Source: Cenococcum geophilum 1.58 (lineage: Eukaryota; Ascomycota; Dothideomycetes; Gloniales; Gloniaceae). From it: a stretch of 64,000 nt of DNA. How positions within the stretch are numbered: the stretch's first letter is position 1; every line of letters starts with the position of its first letter. Below are positions 32,084 to 43,633 of this stretch, piece after piece. The notes below the pieces were generated by a model that ran no database searches, was not told where the DNA came from, and was given only the letters and a program-made list of their open reading frames with translations. Where the stretch lies: assembly GCA_001692895.1 (NCBI GenBank), contig KV748207.1, positions 558,001 through 622,000 on the forward strand, read 5' to 3'. The translations under genes and the position numbers were made by a program.

Positions 32084-32643
32084 TTATTCTTCCCTTTCCA
32101 GACGAATGTAAAGCAAGAAGTCCCCCGATAGTGTCCTCTTACTAAGACGTGGTTCTACAACTGAGATAGGTTTGATAGTCAGTGAAGAAAATTTGACCGT
32201 AAAATGGCTTCTCTTCTTAGAAAGTCCAACCTCTAGTCTGCGAGTAGCAGCGGCGCGTTTAAATATCGTATGACTCTTGCATAGCCATGACTGGAATGGC
32301 CCTTCAAAATCCCAGTACCCCGAGTAATGGGTCTTCATGTACCGTAACGAGTTCTGGAGAGACCTGTATTCGCATTCACTGCTGAGCTACTCTCAAATAT
32401 AAGATATGCCGGTTCGTATATATTACCCATATTCTCAATCTGAGCCGCCACGTCGTCATCGTCATCCTGCTGAACAAAGAGTATCTTCCTAGAGGTATTG
32501 AATACTAGTTTGAGGTAAAAGTAATCTAGTATCTCGAATTGTGGCAGGAACTTTGACTTACAAATTCTCAAAAACTCCCGGAGTGAACAAGCAAGCCCTA
32601 ATCTCTTCAGACAAATGAAGTTGACGAACACCTCCCTAGACAT
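32084..32643 (-). pseudogene. Possible broken gene, unrecognised
   Basis: The minus strand from Met at 32643 reads 102 codons (MSREVFVNFICLKRLGLACS...), with a five-Asp run near residue 60. It stops at 32335, and the +1-shifted frame continues at once for another 84 codons to 32084 (MKTHYSGYWDFEGPFQSWLC...). Either a frameshift or an unseen intron joins them. The piece LREFLRICKSKFLPQFE loosely recalls fungal 2EXR/F-box-like proteins, too weak to name. Another fragment at 32796-32987 on the same strand may belong to it. Confidence 0.3.
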
Positions 32644-33000
32644 AAACTAGTCCGGCATATCTGCAGTCACCGGGTGTGAGTATCACGCAACGATTCCATG
32701 GATCCACTGAACGAAGCTTAGAGTAGGATGTGCTATTATCCTTCCATTGGCTTTTCAAAACAGTCCCCCGGAAGCTCTTACCAGCACTCTTGTAGTCACC
32801 ATCGGAGGAGTTGTGTATCTACTTCGTTTTTCCCCGTCACTCGTCCACAACACATTTTGTTTTCGGGCCGCACGTACGAGACGTTCTTGTGGGAGGTTTT
32901 GCTAGGCAGACGCGGAACCTTAATTTCAGGTATGTCCTTGGTTGAATGCAGCGTTCCTATGTCTAAATATACTTCTACATGCTTCAACTTCGTTATGTGA

Positions 33001-33511
33001 GATTTGATGTACTAGGTTCCCATTAGCCTTAGATATTACGAGCCCCTATTCGCCAATTTAAAGAAAATGTTTGATATGAAGAAGTAAAAGCTGGTGTTAA
33101 GAATATTACACATCTCCTAGAGAAGAACTTTGTTCTTATATTTGTGTCTGAGACCACACTATATGTTTATACTTCACGTCCTTGCCCGTTTAAAATTTTG
33201 GATAGATAAAGTTGCACCATTAGCTTTCCTTAGTTATGGTGTTTGAGCTAATGGACAATTTTCTACTAAATGATAACGGTTAGACAAATGAAATAATGAT
33301 ATAAATTTTTGTGCCCCCACCCGCAACCGTTGTGCTTATGATATTCCCTTCGATCATCCGCAATTGTAGGTCTCACCTTTCTACATCACTAAAATTAATC
33401 TTCATGGGCGTTCCTTCGTCCTAGCACACCAACTGATATGTAGTACTGTCCGTTTTTCTTAAAACATGCTTTCAATCCCGGGCCCAAATCTCTAACTTTC
33501 TTCCAAAATGC
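33001..33511. other. Intergenic stretch
   Basis: AT-leaning, no coding sequence or repeat pair that I can support. It includes the 3' flank of the minus-strand gene at 33512-34280. Confidence 0.5.
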
Positions 33512-34280
33512 CTACTTCCGGCTCAATCCCCGACAGACATCAAACCAATAACATGAGCAAAACCAACCCCCTCGTCTCTTCCTAGATCCTCGTCTCTTCT
33601 TATATGAGCCGACAGCTCCAGATCCCACCCCATTCGTTGGTCCATCATCTTTCGGAATAAGGCTCGTATACTCATTCTCTTGCCCAGCATTGCCACTCGG
33701 CCTGCCACGATGCCGCAGCAGCCCGCTATACACCCCCGAATGCCACCCATTAGCCCGCGCATACCGCACCAAATCATCGAACGACTCCTTCTCTATCTTC
33801 CTACTGTCCTCACTCAGCTGCGGATTACTCCATCGATCATCCCGGACTTCCTTGAGCCAGACTTTGGGACAGCGGTATGGCTCGCTGGCAAAGACCCAGT
33901 TTTTGCGGACGAGGGATTGGGGTTCTTCTAGGAAGAGCTCGGGGATGGTGAAGCGTCCGGGTGCCGGGTGGAGGGGGAGGTATTCTCCAGCAGAATGGCC
34001 ATGGCGGCGGAGGTATGTGTTAGAGGGGCCGAGGTCACCGAAGGTGGTGAGCTGAATGGATGAGTTAGTGTACTAATGTGGTTCAGAGAAGAGATAGAGC
34101 GCGGCGGACAATTAAGATCCATGCTGCGTCGTCGGACGGGTTAGTGACGAGAAAAAGGACGGGACGGCCAAAGCAATCGTCGGGGACGGTGTCACCGAGG
34201 TCGAGCGTATTGTATGGGATACGGCGCTCGTATGGTAGCCACAGGATAGTGCCGGGTTTGAAACGTGATGGGGGGAGCAT
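33512..34280 (-). CDS. Conserved fungal hypothetical protein
   Basis: Two exons, 34280-34110 and 34051-33512, joined across a 58-bp intron (GTCCGC...TTCAG with an ACTAAC branch site), give 236 residues. The N-terminus MLPPSRFKPGTILWLPYERR and the segment FGRPVLFLVTNPSD are, as I recall, typical of a widespread ascomycete family (FKPGTILWLPxE ... HPVLVLS) of unknown role. The middle holds HGHSAGEYLPLHPAPGRF and VRKNWVFASEPYRCP; the C-terminus is Lys/Arg-rich (KKRRGSRKRRGG). No signal peptide or membrane helix. The donor GTCCGC is non-consensus after GT, so the splice should be treated as probable. Overlapping plus-strand ORFs at 33680-34055 are shadows. Confidence 0.65.
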
Positions 34281-34694
34281 CTTGGCCTGTTTATTTTTTC
34301 GATACGAGAACCCTAACGGGTGAAATGAATGGGAAACTGATTAGCGGATAGATTTAATAGATGCTGTTGGGATTTAGTATATGCTTTTCCCCGCACTTTT
34401 ACGTGGCCGAGAGCAAGTTCTCGTAAATGCATAAAGCCACCTGCATTGCTGATTGGAAGTCAGGTCAGGCCACGTGAGGAAGCGGCAGCCAGTGCTGTTA
34501 ATCAATATTCAATACTTATCGATAAAGATTCAGTACTTTTCAATTACGCCATATTAATATAGGGAAACGATAATCATACACCCTCTACCCAAACAAGATT
34601 AGATCCTTGCCACTTGAAGTTAGAATATCACGTGTGTTGACTTTTTACACCTAGGTCGTGAAAGTTAAAGTGTATAACACCTTTAAGGTCGTGC
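34281..34694. other. Intergenic stretch
   Basis: Upstream region of the minus-strand hypothetical gene. AT-rich (ATCAATATTCAATACTTATC), no coding sequence seen. A similar AATATTC-rich motif occurs near 20890-20960. Confidence 0.4.
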
Positions 34695-34835
34695 TTAGTT
34701 AACTGGTAGGACTACGGAGTGCTCTACGAGGCGCTGTAAGAACTAGATTGGGTGCTGCTGCCTCTATTTGACGTCTGTAGATTGCCTCTACGGGAGCGCC
34801 CGCGCCCGCGCCCGCGCCCGCCCGCGGGTAGTGCA
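34695..34835. repeat. Dispersed repeat copy 1, ending in a GC microsatellite
   Basis: Contains GTGCTCTACGAGGCGCTGTA, then TTGGGTGCTGCTGCCTCT. It closely matches 42805-42925 (GTGCTCTACGAGGCTGCGCG, TTAGGTGCTACTGCCTCT). It ends in a CGCCCG microsatellite at about 34795-34830. Confidence 0.65.
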
Positions 34836-34875
34836 GCCAGTATTTCGCTCGAATGCTGAGAGCTCTCGCTAAGTT

Positions 34876-36835
34876 ATTAATGCGACTCGTGGAGCCACGT
34901 TCTCGAGGCCGAGAGGTTCGAAGGCCGGTTCGTTATTCGCCGGTTCACGGACCAGTTCACGGGGGCCGACGAGCTGGAGCGATCGACCAAAGCGGCGCAA
35001 GCGGAGATAGATGAAGAAGAGGAGAGGGAGGAGTAAGGGCGGCTGAAGCTGCTCTACAAAGACTCTGCGAATATTAGCACTTCGTAAGGCCAAATCTTAT
35101 CCTTTTGTGGATAACATCTTACAGAATTAGACCACAGGACTTTGGCATCGCGGAAATCGCTAGGGCCGCGCTGCAGGAGATAGTTGATAAGTTCATCGAA
35201 GACGCGAAACCGTCAGCGCCGCAATGCATACGAATCCCAATTAAGTCAGCGAAGGCAAAGGCAATCGAAGTGCTCGAGGGTTCGGTACAACGCGATTTCA
35301 ACGAGCTTAAAGCGTCCGTCGATAACTTGGAGAAGTGGAAGGAAAGCCATGGGCCTGTAAGTCGAGCTCCGGACGCTGGTGCATATTGCTCCGACACTTG
35401 TCATCTAGACATATAATGCTTTCAAGAAACTGTGTGGCACTCTCGACGACCATAAGAGCATCTTTGCGATATTTCCGTCGCAGAACAATTACACCTTGGT
35501 ATTATGTGCGAGCCTTTCTTGCCTCGTGAAGGTGAGTGATCCAGATGTACCGTATAAGATACGACGACTGATCAAACCAGGCAGCTAAGAATCACGGCGA
35601 CACCGCCGAAACACTATCCAAATCCATGGCCAGCATTTCAGACAAGGTCACGACATGCTCCAACTTAATCTTAATTATCAAGACCCAGAGGCTGAGAAAA
35701 TGCTCGCAAACATCTACGCCCGCATGTTCCAGTTCTACAAACACGCCATAGAGCGGTACCTGCACTGTAGGCTTTCTAGACTATTCCGTAGCTTCAACGA
35801 GAATCTGAAGAAGGGATTTGACGATGCGACGAAAGACCTTGAGGACCGCATCAACGAATTGTATCGCGAGGCCTCCATCAGCAGCACCGCCATGATTGCC
35901 ATGCTCCACGGCGAGGTTTCGAGTCTGAAGACTGAGGTGCACCGCCAGCGGCGAAACTATGCAGCACAGGACACCTTAGCCGGACATCGAATGGTTATCC
36001 TATTGGAGGCCAGCTGGATGGACAGCAAATCCCCCAAGCGGACCCTCGAAGCCGAAAAACCCAGCCGTTTGGCAGTCGAGCCCGCATCCCGCATCCAAGA
36101 CGTAACCGTCGCCAGCATAACGCGCGCCCAAGCCCGCGCTCACGGCCCCGCCCTGGAGCCTTTCATTATAGGCGACGAAGGCCCGGGCCTGTTCGGCGCG
36201 GGCCGCTTCTGGCTCGCCAAGGAAGAGGTGCTGCCTAAGCTGCGAGCGTGGATGATCGATACTGCGGCGCCGCGCACGTTGTGGGTATCCAGCCCCTTCT
36301 GGCCTGGCCGGGATGACGAGCGCGCGGGCGGCGGCACTGGCGGTCGTGGCGGCGGCGTGGCAGGCGGAGACGCCGCTCATTTCGCATTTTTGCCAGCGGC
36401 ATTGGGACAAAGTACGGGCGGGGATGAGCATTGAGCAGGTTGAGTTGGTGGGGTTGGTGTACAGCTTGATTTACCAGCTGTTGGAGTTTAGCAGGCGGAT
36501 GATGAGTTAGATGTCAGTAAAGAAAGCCTCGCGGCGTTGAATGGGGGGGAGGAGTCATGGAGCGCGAGCCTAGAAGTCCTGCGGTCGTTGCTGGACCGCA
36601 CGCCTGTGTTGATGTACTGCGTAATCGACGGACTGAATGATCTCGAGTGAGGGGGTGGTGGGGAGTGGTGGGACGGTGTTTAATATCCTCCTCACAACAG
36701 CGGGGCAGTCGCGGGTGCTGCCGTTATGTGTGCAATTGAAGGATAGGCATATTGCGACGAAGGGGGTGAGGGAGGTGGCGAGGGTGGGGAGGAGGATTGA
36801 GTTGGAGCCTGTGGAGCAGGAGGGGCCGGTAAGGG
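34876..36835 (+). pseudogene. Decayed NLR/STAND-like gene (N-terminal signalling part)
   Basis: Coherent protein segments follow one another in shifting frames. From 34881: DSWSHVLEAERFEGRFVIRR and FTDQFTGADELERSTKAAQA. From 35105: RPQDFGIAEIARAALQEIVD, KASVDNLEKWKESHGP. Near 35380: LVHIAPTLVI, then a stop, then AFKKLCGTLDDHKSIFAIFP. A normal 50-bp intron lies at 35532-35581. From 35655 runs a 259-codon helical stretch ending in VSSPFWPGR; the frame then moves to 36313-36510 (MTSARAAALAVVAAAWQAE) and again near 36655 (TVFNILLTTAGQSRVLPLC). This is the order I know from fungal NLR-like proteins, in which a helical N-domain precedes an NTPase-like region. At least five frameshifts or stops; GC-normal, so not RIP. 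C-terminal repeats are missing. Confidence 0.6.
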
Positions 36836-36939
36836 AGAGATCGAGGGGAAGCCAAAGGAATGCTATATCTAAAAGGGGAAGGCGCGGGGTGTCACGTAAA
36901 CCGAAAGCGAATTTTTCGTCAATAACTTCCTATTAGGAG

Positions 36940-37882
36940 CACCACCAGGACTATTAGGACTATTAGAACAGTTAGAAAATAAAACTCTAAACTTAAAAAT
37001 TAAACATATTGATAAAATAGCAGTTTGTCTATTAATGCATATATTATAATTTAATAATATTAATATTAATAGCTTTTATAATTATTAAGTTATAAAATGG
37101 TGTATTTTGGTGTATTTTGGTAGGGAAAAGCCATGCATGAGGTGGGACCGTGCACGAGGTGGCCCATGCGTCTACCACTACATCCTGCGAATGAATCGCC
37201 CTTCGGTTTTCTGAAAAGGCCTCTCGCTATCCAGCAGCATATCCAAATCGTTTCAGCTTCCATTGTACACTCTTCTAATAGGCCATCAACGATTCCCCCC
37301 ACTCCGTTCATCTCAGTGCTGTTCTCAGCGAGCCCGATACCTCCGCTTTCGCTTGTCCTGTCGTTTACCAGGTGATACACCTGCATCTAGCTGCTTCACC
37401 CACAGTACTTGTGAGGACTTAGCTTGCGCGCTGAGCAAGTTCTGATGGACCTGGCACCCCGCTGGTGTGAGTAATGGGTGATAGTAGTGACTGAGAAAAC
37501 ATCAAGGAGAAGCATAGGTGCAATTTCTTACGGACATACTTGGACTAGGTGCACTACGATAGCAGGCGGTTTTGAGCTAGCGGGCAAACGACTAGAACCG
37601 TTCCCTACGCAAACATAGAACTACTTGATATCAAGAACAACGATGCATCTCAGATATTACATGAAAGCGGAAATGTGATACAGAATAATTTAGCCCCTTG
37701 CCAAGGTGGGGAGCCGTTCAACACTCCAAGTGTGCATCACAGTAACCCCAGTTCTCATCCTTTATACCATCCCAGCTCCCCATCCTACGACGCGCAGCAT
37801 TCTTGTGTACTAAATCTCTACATTTATAAGCCGGAGTTTGGAAAAAATCCGCTTCTCGGATCTAAGTCAACGTTGCCATCAT
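36940..37882. other. Gene-free stretch before the amidohydrolase gene
   Basis: 36940-37130 is AT-rich with the direct repeat GGTGTATTTTGGTGTATTTTGG. The rest is ordinary composition. The minus-strand ORF at 37090-37386 has no recognisable domain. The promoter of the next gene is expected here. Confidence 0.4.
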
Positions 37883-39399
37883 ATGCTTACAGTGATTTTC
37901 GCATTTCTGGTCTCAGTCTTGCATTCCACATCATACTGCAGTTCACTTGCCAACATGAGTTATTCTCCTACAATCACGAGAATAATTGCGGCTGCAAAGT
38001 CCGGTGGGCCCCTCTTCATTGCACTTTTCAACGGCACACTAACGCACCGTACCGTAGATGGTATTGATCTCACCGTCCTACCATTCGCAGACGCTGCCTT
38101 TGCCTCCATTGATGCCGTCCTAGTCCCTGTGGCTTCCGACCCTCCTTGCTTTGAGAATGCTACGAGAATCGATACTCACGTTCATGTTGTCCCAGACTGG
38201 TACCGAGAACTTGCGCCATCCGCAGCTGGTAGAGGAACGCCCAATTGGAACGTACAATCGCATTTACAATTCATGGTCGACAACCACGTCAAACGCAGCA
38301 TTATTTGTGTCTCCACACCGCAAGCTAACCTCTTCCCCGGCTCTCCAGAACTGACTGCTGCACTTGCACGTGTCCTTAATGAATTTGTAGCTGCTCTTGT
38401 GCGCACGTACCCGGATAGGTTCTCGTTTCAGGCGATCACGCCGCTTCCGTATACAGACGCAGCGATTAAAGAGGCTAACTATGCGCTCGACAACCTCGGA
38501 GCTATCGGTGTAGGCGTTCTCACAAATCACGAGGGAAAATATCCTGGAGATGTGTCATTCAAGCCTCTTTGGCAAGCACTAGAAAGCCGGAAGAGTGATA
38601 GAGAGATCGTTTTCGTTCATCCAACCGATCCGGTTATCAATATCGACGGAAGACTGGTGCCCTCTAATCCCGGTAAGTTTTCTTGTAACTTTATCCTCAC
38701 TCCTTCCGTATTCAATCGTGGCACTCTTTATGCCAGACCTGCTTTATGCGTATGATTATTCTCATCAGCTCACTATCTGAAAGCACCTTTCCGTTCTGGC
38801 CTAGGCGAGTTCTACTTCGAGACCGCCCGCGCTATATCCTCTCTCACAGCATCACGCACTATCCACGACTTCCCAAAACTGCACTATCGGATCTCTCACG
38901 GTGCTGGCGCATTCCCTTGCATTGAAGATAGGTTTCTCCTTGGATTCCCAGATTTGCAGGCTGAGGCTAGAGAGATATATGCCACGCGGTTAGTTCAACA
39001 CGGTCATATTCCTCTGCCAGTTTAACAACGTGTCGGAGGAGTTCAGTAACTCGGAGCCTGGCTGATCTTTGTAGATTTTGGTACGATAGCGCCGGTCCCA
39101 TTTATCCTCGCCAAGTCAAAGGTTTAATGGCTTATGGTATCCCAATCTCCCAGCTTGTTTTTGGGACTGTAAGTAGCTTTCCTCTTTATCATGGTCTCAA
39201 TTCACATCTCCACCTCCTTTACCACTCTCAATATGCTGATTCGCTTATGCAGGACTATCCGTACGGCATTGGCTTCTGGGATGTGAAAGCAAATATTGCT
39301 GGGCTAGCTGATGCGGATTTCTTGACTGAAGGAGAAAAGAAATCTGTCTTCTACAATAATTCGAAGGAGCTTTGGAAAGGCAAGATTGAAGATTTTTGA
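37883..39399 (+). CDS. Secreted amidohydrolase of the ACMSD-type decarboxylase family
   Basis: Four exons (37883-38672, 38769-38988, 39075-39168, 39253-39399) with GT-AG introns of 96, 86 and 84 bp give 416 residues in one frame. Metal-site motifs of the amidohydrolase superfamily are present: HVH at 99-101 (RIDTHVHVVPDWY), His246 (VFVHPTDP), His307 (RISHGAGAFP) and Asp369 (FGTDYPYG). Fungal relatives include 6-methylsalicylate and other aromatic-acid decarboxylases, so non-oxidative decarboxylation of an aromatic acid is a reasonable guess. Met at 37883 gives a signal-like start (MLTVIFAFLVSVLHSTSYCS), unusual for this mostly cytosolic family. Met25 (NMSYSPTITR) and an upstream Met at 37838 are alternatives. 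The intron-1 acceptor could also be at 38783, which would remove five residues. Confidence 0.8.
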
Positions 39400-39867
39400 T
39401 ATGGATTAAAACATAAGAATGGGTAGAGTTTTGCCGTAGAGTTTTGCCGTAGAGGCAATATCACTGCTCGCCCTGATCGATGAATTTCCCTTGGGGCTAT
39501 TAGACTTTTAGACGGAAGTCAATTCGTAAAGTAGAATGGGGGACTTGCCAATTTCCCTCGCGCTGGCTAACTTACACTCTGAAATGCTAGAAAGCCAATG
39601 ATTGCCTATTTAAATAGCCACGTTGTCTTCACCGATACCACTCCATGCCTGTACTTGCTTAGATAAGCTGCTCTGGGTGACTTCATATTTCTAACTGTGC
39701 AACATTTACTCGTCCACAGTACACAGTGCTTACGCAACCAATTACCTAGGGTCGGTGCCTCGTAGCCTTAAGTGGCGAAATGATGCAGAAGAGAGCCAAG
39801 GCCATAAGACCTCCTGGAAAGTACCAAAACCATCTCGAAGACAGCCAATACTTTTCCACGCACCACT

Positions 39868-40344
39868 ATGAACATTGTTCAGATCTTCAATGATGTGATT
39901 TCTCAAGGAAAAAAAAAGACAAGAAAGGTCCCGCTCAAGGAACACGAGCTTCGGAAAGCAACCAAGCCACCTGCTAGCAAGCGTTCCAACATTGCACGAA
40001 AATTTGGCATGAGCAAAAAAAAGGACCCAAACAGCGAGTCCTACTTCTGCTGAGAAGTTTGGTCGGATCCTGAGCCGGATCTCAAGCCTTGCGGAAAGCT
40101 TTGCTCATGTGCTTCTCGAGTTGCAAACGTTCTTTCTCTCTCGGATGAGCAGCATTTGCATTTATTTATCCATATAGATGCACTTGATCTTGGGTCACGG
40201 GAAGGGATATCTTCAGACATCTCAAATTTCTGGCGCAACCGCGGTAAAGACAATGAGAAAGCATCCAAGCCGATGGAGGAGTTTGAGCACTGTGAAGTGC
40301 TCCAACGGTCATGTCGGCAAATGCTGAAGGATAAGAAAGGGTAA
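39868..40344 (+). pseudogene. Possible remnant of a STAND NTPase
   Basis: Two plus-strand pieces, 39868-40053 (MNIVQIFNDVISQGKKKTRK...) and 40156-40344, can be linked by a short shifted segment reading NVLSLSDEQHLHLFIHIDAL. LFIHIDALD followed by SDISNFWRNRG recalls the Walker-B region (LFIDALDE ... DFWR) of fungal STAND/NACHT proteins. No Walker A or repeats were found. Weak. Confidence 0.3.
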
Positions 40345-40623
40345 CCAGTCTAGCAAACGTGGTCAAGACAAGAAAAGACTAGGATAAAGAACTTTTTTTC
40401 CACATGACCATTATGTGTAAAGTGTATATTTGCCTTTCATGGAGTGAAAGGCCCATAACTTTCTTTGCATTGCCGTCATTAGAGAATTCCAAGACTTGGT
40501 TAATCGAAGAATGAAGACGGCTGAGCTGATAACCTTCTTGAGTATTGGGAAACAGAAGCCTCAGCAACCAGATGTTGAATTCTAGTAAATCAAGGCATCA
40601 TGAGAGCTCACCGCTAACTCACC

Positions 40624-42026
40624 TCACTCCTTCCAAACCATTATACCTCTCTCATATAACCCGGTCACTATCCCCAGGCCCTTCTTAGTATCTCTTATGG
40701 CGGTACAGCTGGTCTGAAAGTCTAATCCCTGATACAACTCCCTCAAGCCAGCCTCCTCAGTCCACTCACCGACCCAACTAGGCGCCCGCACTTTGCAGAC
40801 CTCGCTTTCTCTTTCCTCCGGTTTGTCTGAATTGCAAAGCGCCCTCGCGCCCGAGACAGTAACAAGGCTCGGAGCATGCGGATGGCCTGCTATAAGCAGC
40901 TTCCCGTTTGCGTCCACTGAAAGGTTATCTATGAGTGAGGGCACTCTTATAACTTTCTGTAGAACTAGATCACTCTGTTTCGTCATAGTGTAAAGGTATA
41001 CACCTGGCTTGGATGTTGATGACACAGCAAGCGTGGTCTCATTAAGCACTGCAATTCCATTTGGGAAGGGGATATGCGCCACGATTTTAGCAGAGTCGGT
41101 GATGAGGTTGACGTGCACAACACTTCCACCTGGGACTGCGAGGTACGTCTCCGCTTTTGCTAATAGAGTATTTTCGCGAGCAGGAAAGTAGTGATCGTTG
41201 GTGAAATAGATCTCCGTATCCGTAATAGCAGCGATACTATTTGGTGTATGCACAAGAGGGTGTTTGAGAGTGCGAATGTGTGTGGCGGTGAGAGATGATA
41301 CCGAGAGGTGAAATATCTCAATAGTAGAACCGGTGCTAGCGTGGTTCACCACGTAAAGTGTAGAGGTTGGCACGTAGTACTCAATGCCGAGTGGATGGAA
41401 ATCTGTATCACCGGATGGGAAGTCGGTAAGAGTGAGGCGCTTAACAGCTGCTTCATCGGAAAGATCGAAATTAGAATAGTCATAAATATAGAGAGCACCA
41501 CTAGGGACCCGTTCGTTGTGGAAATTGCCCTATAGAAAGTATAGTTAGTGTCGACGCATGTTTATGTGTCTAATCACATCGTTCCGGAAATCAAATACGC
41601 TTTGTAACAAGCCTGGGCCAAATTCTTTTTGAAAGAGCAATCATTCCAAGCCGACTCGAAGTAGCCAAGAGAATTCATCTCACCATGACAGTATTCCACT
41701 TGTCCCTCCCCACATCACAACTTAGTATAGCTAATCCCATAGCCTCGTCCAGCAGAGCGTCCTCGCAATTTCTCAGCTTATTCGCGAACTTCACTTCATA
41801 CTCCTTGAACGTAGAGAATTTATTTAGTTTACCCGGGGCGTTGCGGAAGAAGGTTTCGAGGACTTGTTCACGGTCATAGAGGTAGGGCGACGCAAGGGAG
41901 AGGAGAATGAGACCCTAAAAGACAGCATTATTAACGATCAAGACTTTCAAGTACACAATAATTTGCGTTTGGTCCTCTTGGCTGTAAAGAGAATGGTGAG
42001 CTTACGATGGTAGTCTTGAGATACAT
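40624..42026 (-). CDS. Serum paraoxonase/arylesterase-like protein
   Basis: Three exons: 42026-42006 (MYLKTTI), 41914-41684 and 41529-40624, with introns of 91 and 154 bp, all GT-AG and in phase 0. Product of 385 residues. The start codes MYLKTTIGLILLSLASPYLY, a signal peptide or anchor, as in animal paraoxonases, which keep theirs. The body is a six-bladed propeller: LGIEYYVPTSTLYVVNH near 131-146, HTPNS (about 177-181), IYFTNDHYF (about 191-199), FPNGIAVL (239-246) and DNLSVDANGKLLIAGHPH (285-302). The Asn and Asp in these loops correspond to the calcium ligands of the family. Substrates may be lactones or aryl esters; not determinable here. It lies convergent to the amidohydrolase gene; a functional link is not shown. 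Confidence 0.82.
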
Positions 42027-42120
42027 TTTGAGCTAGCTTCAGGTTGACGAAGCTCAGCCAGAAAAGAGCAAAGCCGAGACGCGTAGTTCACGGTGGTAGC
42101 TCCTAGGAGAGAAGCTAACG

Positions 42121-42152
42121 AGAAGCTTCGAAGACTTCGAAGACTTCGAAGA
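42121..42152. repeat. Short GAAGACTTC tandem repeat
   Basis: GAAGCTTCGAAGACTTCGAA followed by another GACTTCGAAG: three to four copies of a self-complementary unit upstream of the paraoxonase-like gene. It also resembles alternating GAA/TTC heat-shock-type half-sites; function unproven. Confidence 0.6.
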
Positions 42153-42416
42153 AAAGGCTAATATGCATTGAGCGGAGTCTGACAGACCAAAGCTCCCCTT
42201 GGTGCTAAGCTCCCTTGCTTGGCTCATCCTCGGCCACCGCTGCTCACCCTCGGCTTAGGTGGAATTGTGAGGTCACTTTCCTCTTAAAACTACCGGGGGC
42301 GTATAGTTTGGTTTTAGGTTGAACACTCATATATATAGCAACAGCAGTTGTGAGATACCTATCTACCTACAAAATGCGCGCTGAAGAGCTGCCATATTTC
42401 CTTGCTCTACCCCTCA

Positions 42417-42730
42417 TTAGGCAGCCCCACTTTCATCAAGGAGCTTCAAAAGACCCATAACTAACCGGAGAGCCTCAACTCTTTGGATACGCTTGCGAAG
42501 GTCAAGTAGCTCTGAGCAGCGAATATGTAGATCTCGGCTTAATGGCTTGTTTTGGCAAAGCTCCTCTATATAGGTGCGGTATAGAGTAGCAGAAGCGAGT
42601 TGCAGACAAGTTCCTTGCATACAGAGGACAAATGCTCTATAACTATCCCGTCCTGGTCCTTGAGTGTATGCAGTAATCCCCTGTCCTAAGATTTGCAATG
42701 CTTGCTGAGTGATAGGGTCTATCTTATAAT
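42417..42730 (-). pseudogene. Gene fragment, unrecognised
   Basis: The minus strand reads about 105 codons without a stop: DSDYKIDPITQQALQILGQG, ITAYTQGPGRDSYRAFVLC and so on to LKLLDESGAA. The sequence is protein-like (balanced composition, no repeats), but starts in mid-protein with no Met. It is followed by the dispersed repeat at 42805-42925, so it may be part of a transposon or a captured gene piece. Family not named. Confidence 0.35.
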
Positions 42731-42804
42731 CCGAGTCCCGTGCCTAGATTGGCTTCCACCACTATGCCTACTACTAGAATTGACCTTAACCTGTTCCTGT
42801 CGAC

Positions 42805-42925
42805 TAATTGGACTGTATAGTGCTCTACGAGGCTGCGCGTGAACTTAATTAGGTGCTACTGCCTCTGATAACTACGAACGGCCTCCGCGGGCTTGCGCAC
42901 GGTCGCCGGAGTCCGTTTGTCCTTT
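42805..42925. repeat. Dispersed repeat copy 2
   Basis: Matches 34695-34835 over about 100 bp, with GC-rich sequence downstream in both. Copies differ by scattered substitutions, not only C/T and G/A. Confidence 0.6.
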
Positions 42926-43633
42926 TTGGATCGCTTTATAATTATGGTAGAGCCTTGCAGCTTCGCTTGGGCGTTAAAGCCTTTAATTCCTGCTTCTGCT
43001 GAGTCGTAATTTGCTATGGGCGCGACGTTGAGGGCCGTGGTAGTAGTAGTAAGGGCTATCGGCAGGGNGGTGTTGAGATTTTGACAGATGTAAACAAGTT
43101 AAACGCACGTGATATTCTAACCTATTAAGGCAAGCGCTAAACGTGTTTTGGGGGGAGGGGTATCTACCTATTAAAAAGGGGTATCTAAATAGCACCGTCT
43201 AAAACATAAGTATTATAGTTAGGTTAGTCGAACTTTTAGCATGGTCAGGCGACCTGCATCCTCGGTTTTTCGGTTTGTATGAACCTTGAAGTAATATTTA
43301 TTAAATGAGCTGGACTGGAATCACGTCTCACTTGGTCAATATATTGAAATGTTTATTTGTCATTCACCGTTAACTACCTACGAGAAACCTCTTCCAAGTT
43401 TGCACAAACTCATAGTACATATCGGGGACCCATTCATTCATTCCGTCAACCTCCACATGAAAAAGAAATGACGCCTTCACGTCTAATGCGAAGATGCAAT
43501 CACCAGCATCCACCGCAGATTACCGTTCGCCGAGAAGAGAAGTTATGTGTATGAAAATGAAGGCGTGACACATGAAGATAGGGAGTTTAAGGGAATCACA
43601 GCGCCAAATCCACTTTTGTACTAATTAATGCAT
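42926..43633. other. Intergenic stretch 3' of hsp90
   Basis: Contains one N at 43068 and a GGGGGGAGGGG run at about 43151. A 3' UTR for hsp90 is expected towards the right end. No gene is seen. Confidence 0.45.

Noticed and set aside
33523-34122. Plus- and minus-strand alternative ORFs around 33.5-34.1 kb
   Set aside because: The two-exon minus-strand model gives a coherent protein; these are other-frame shadows.
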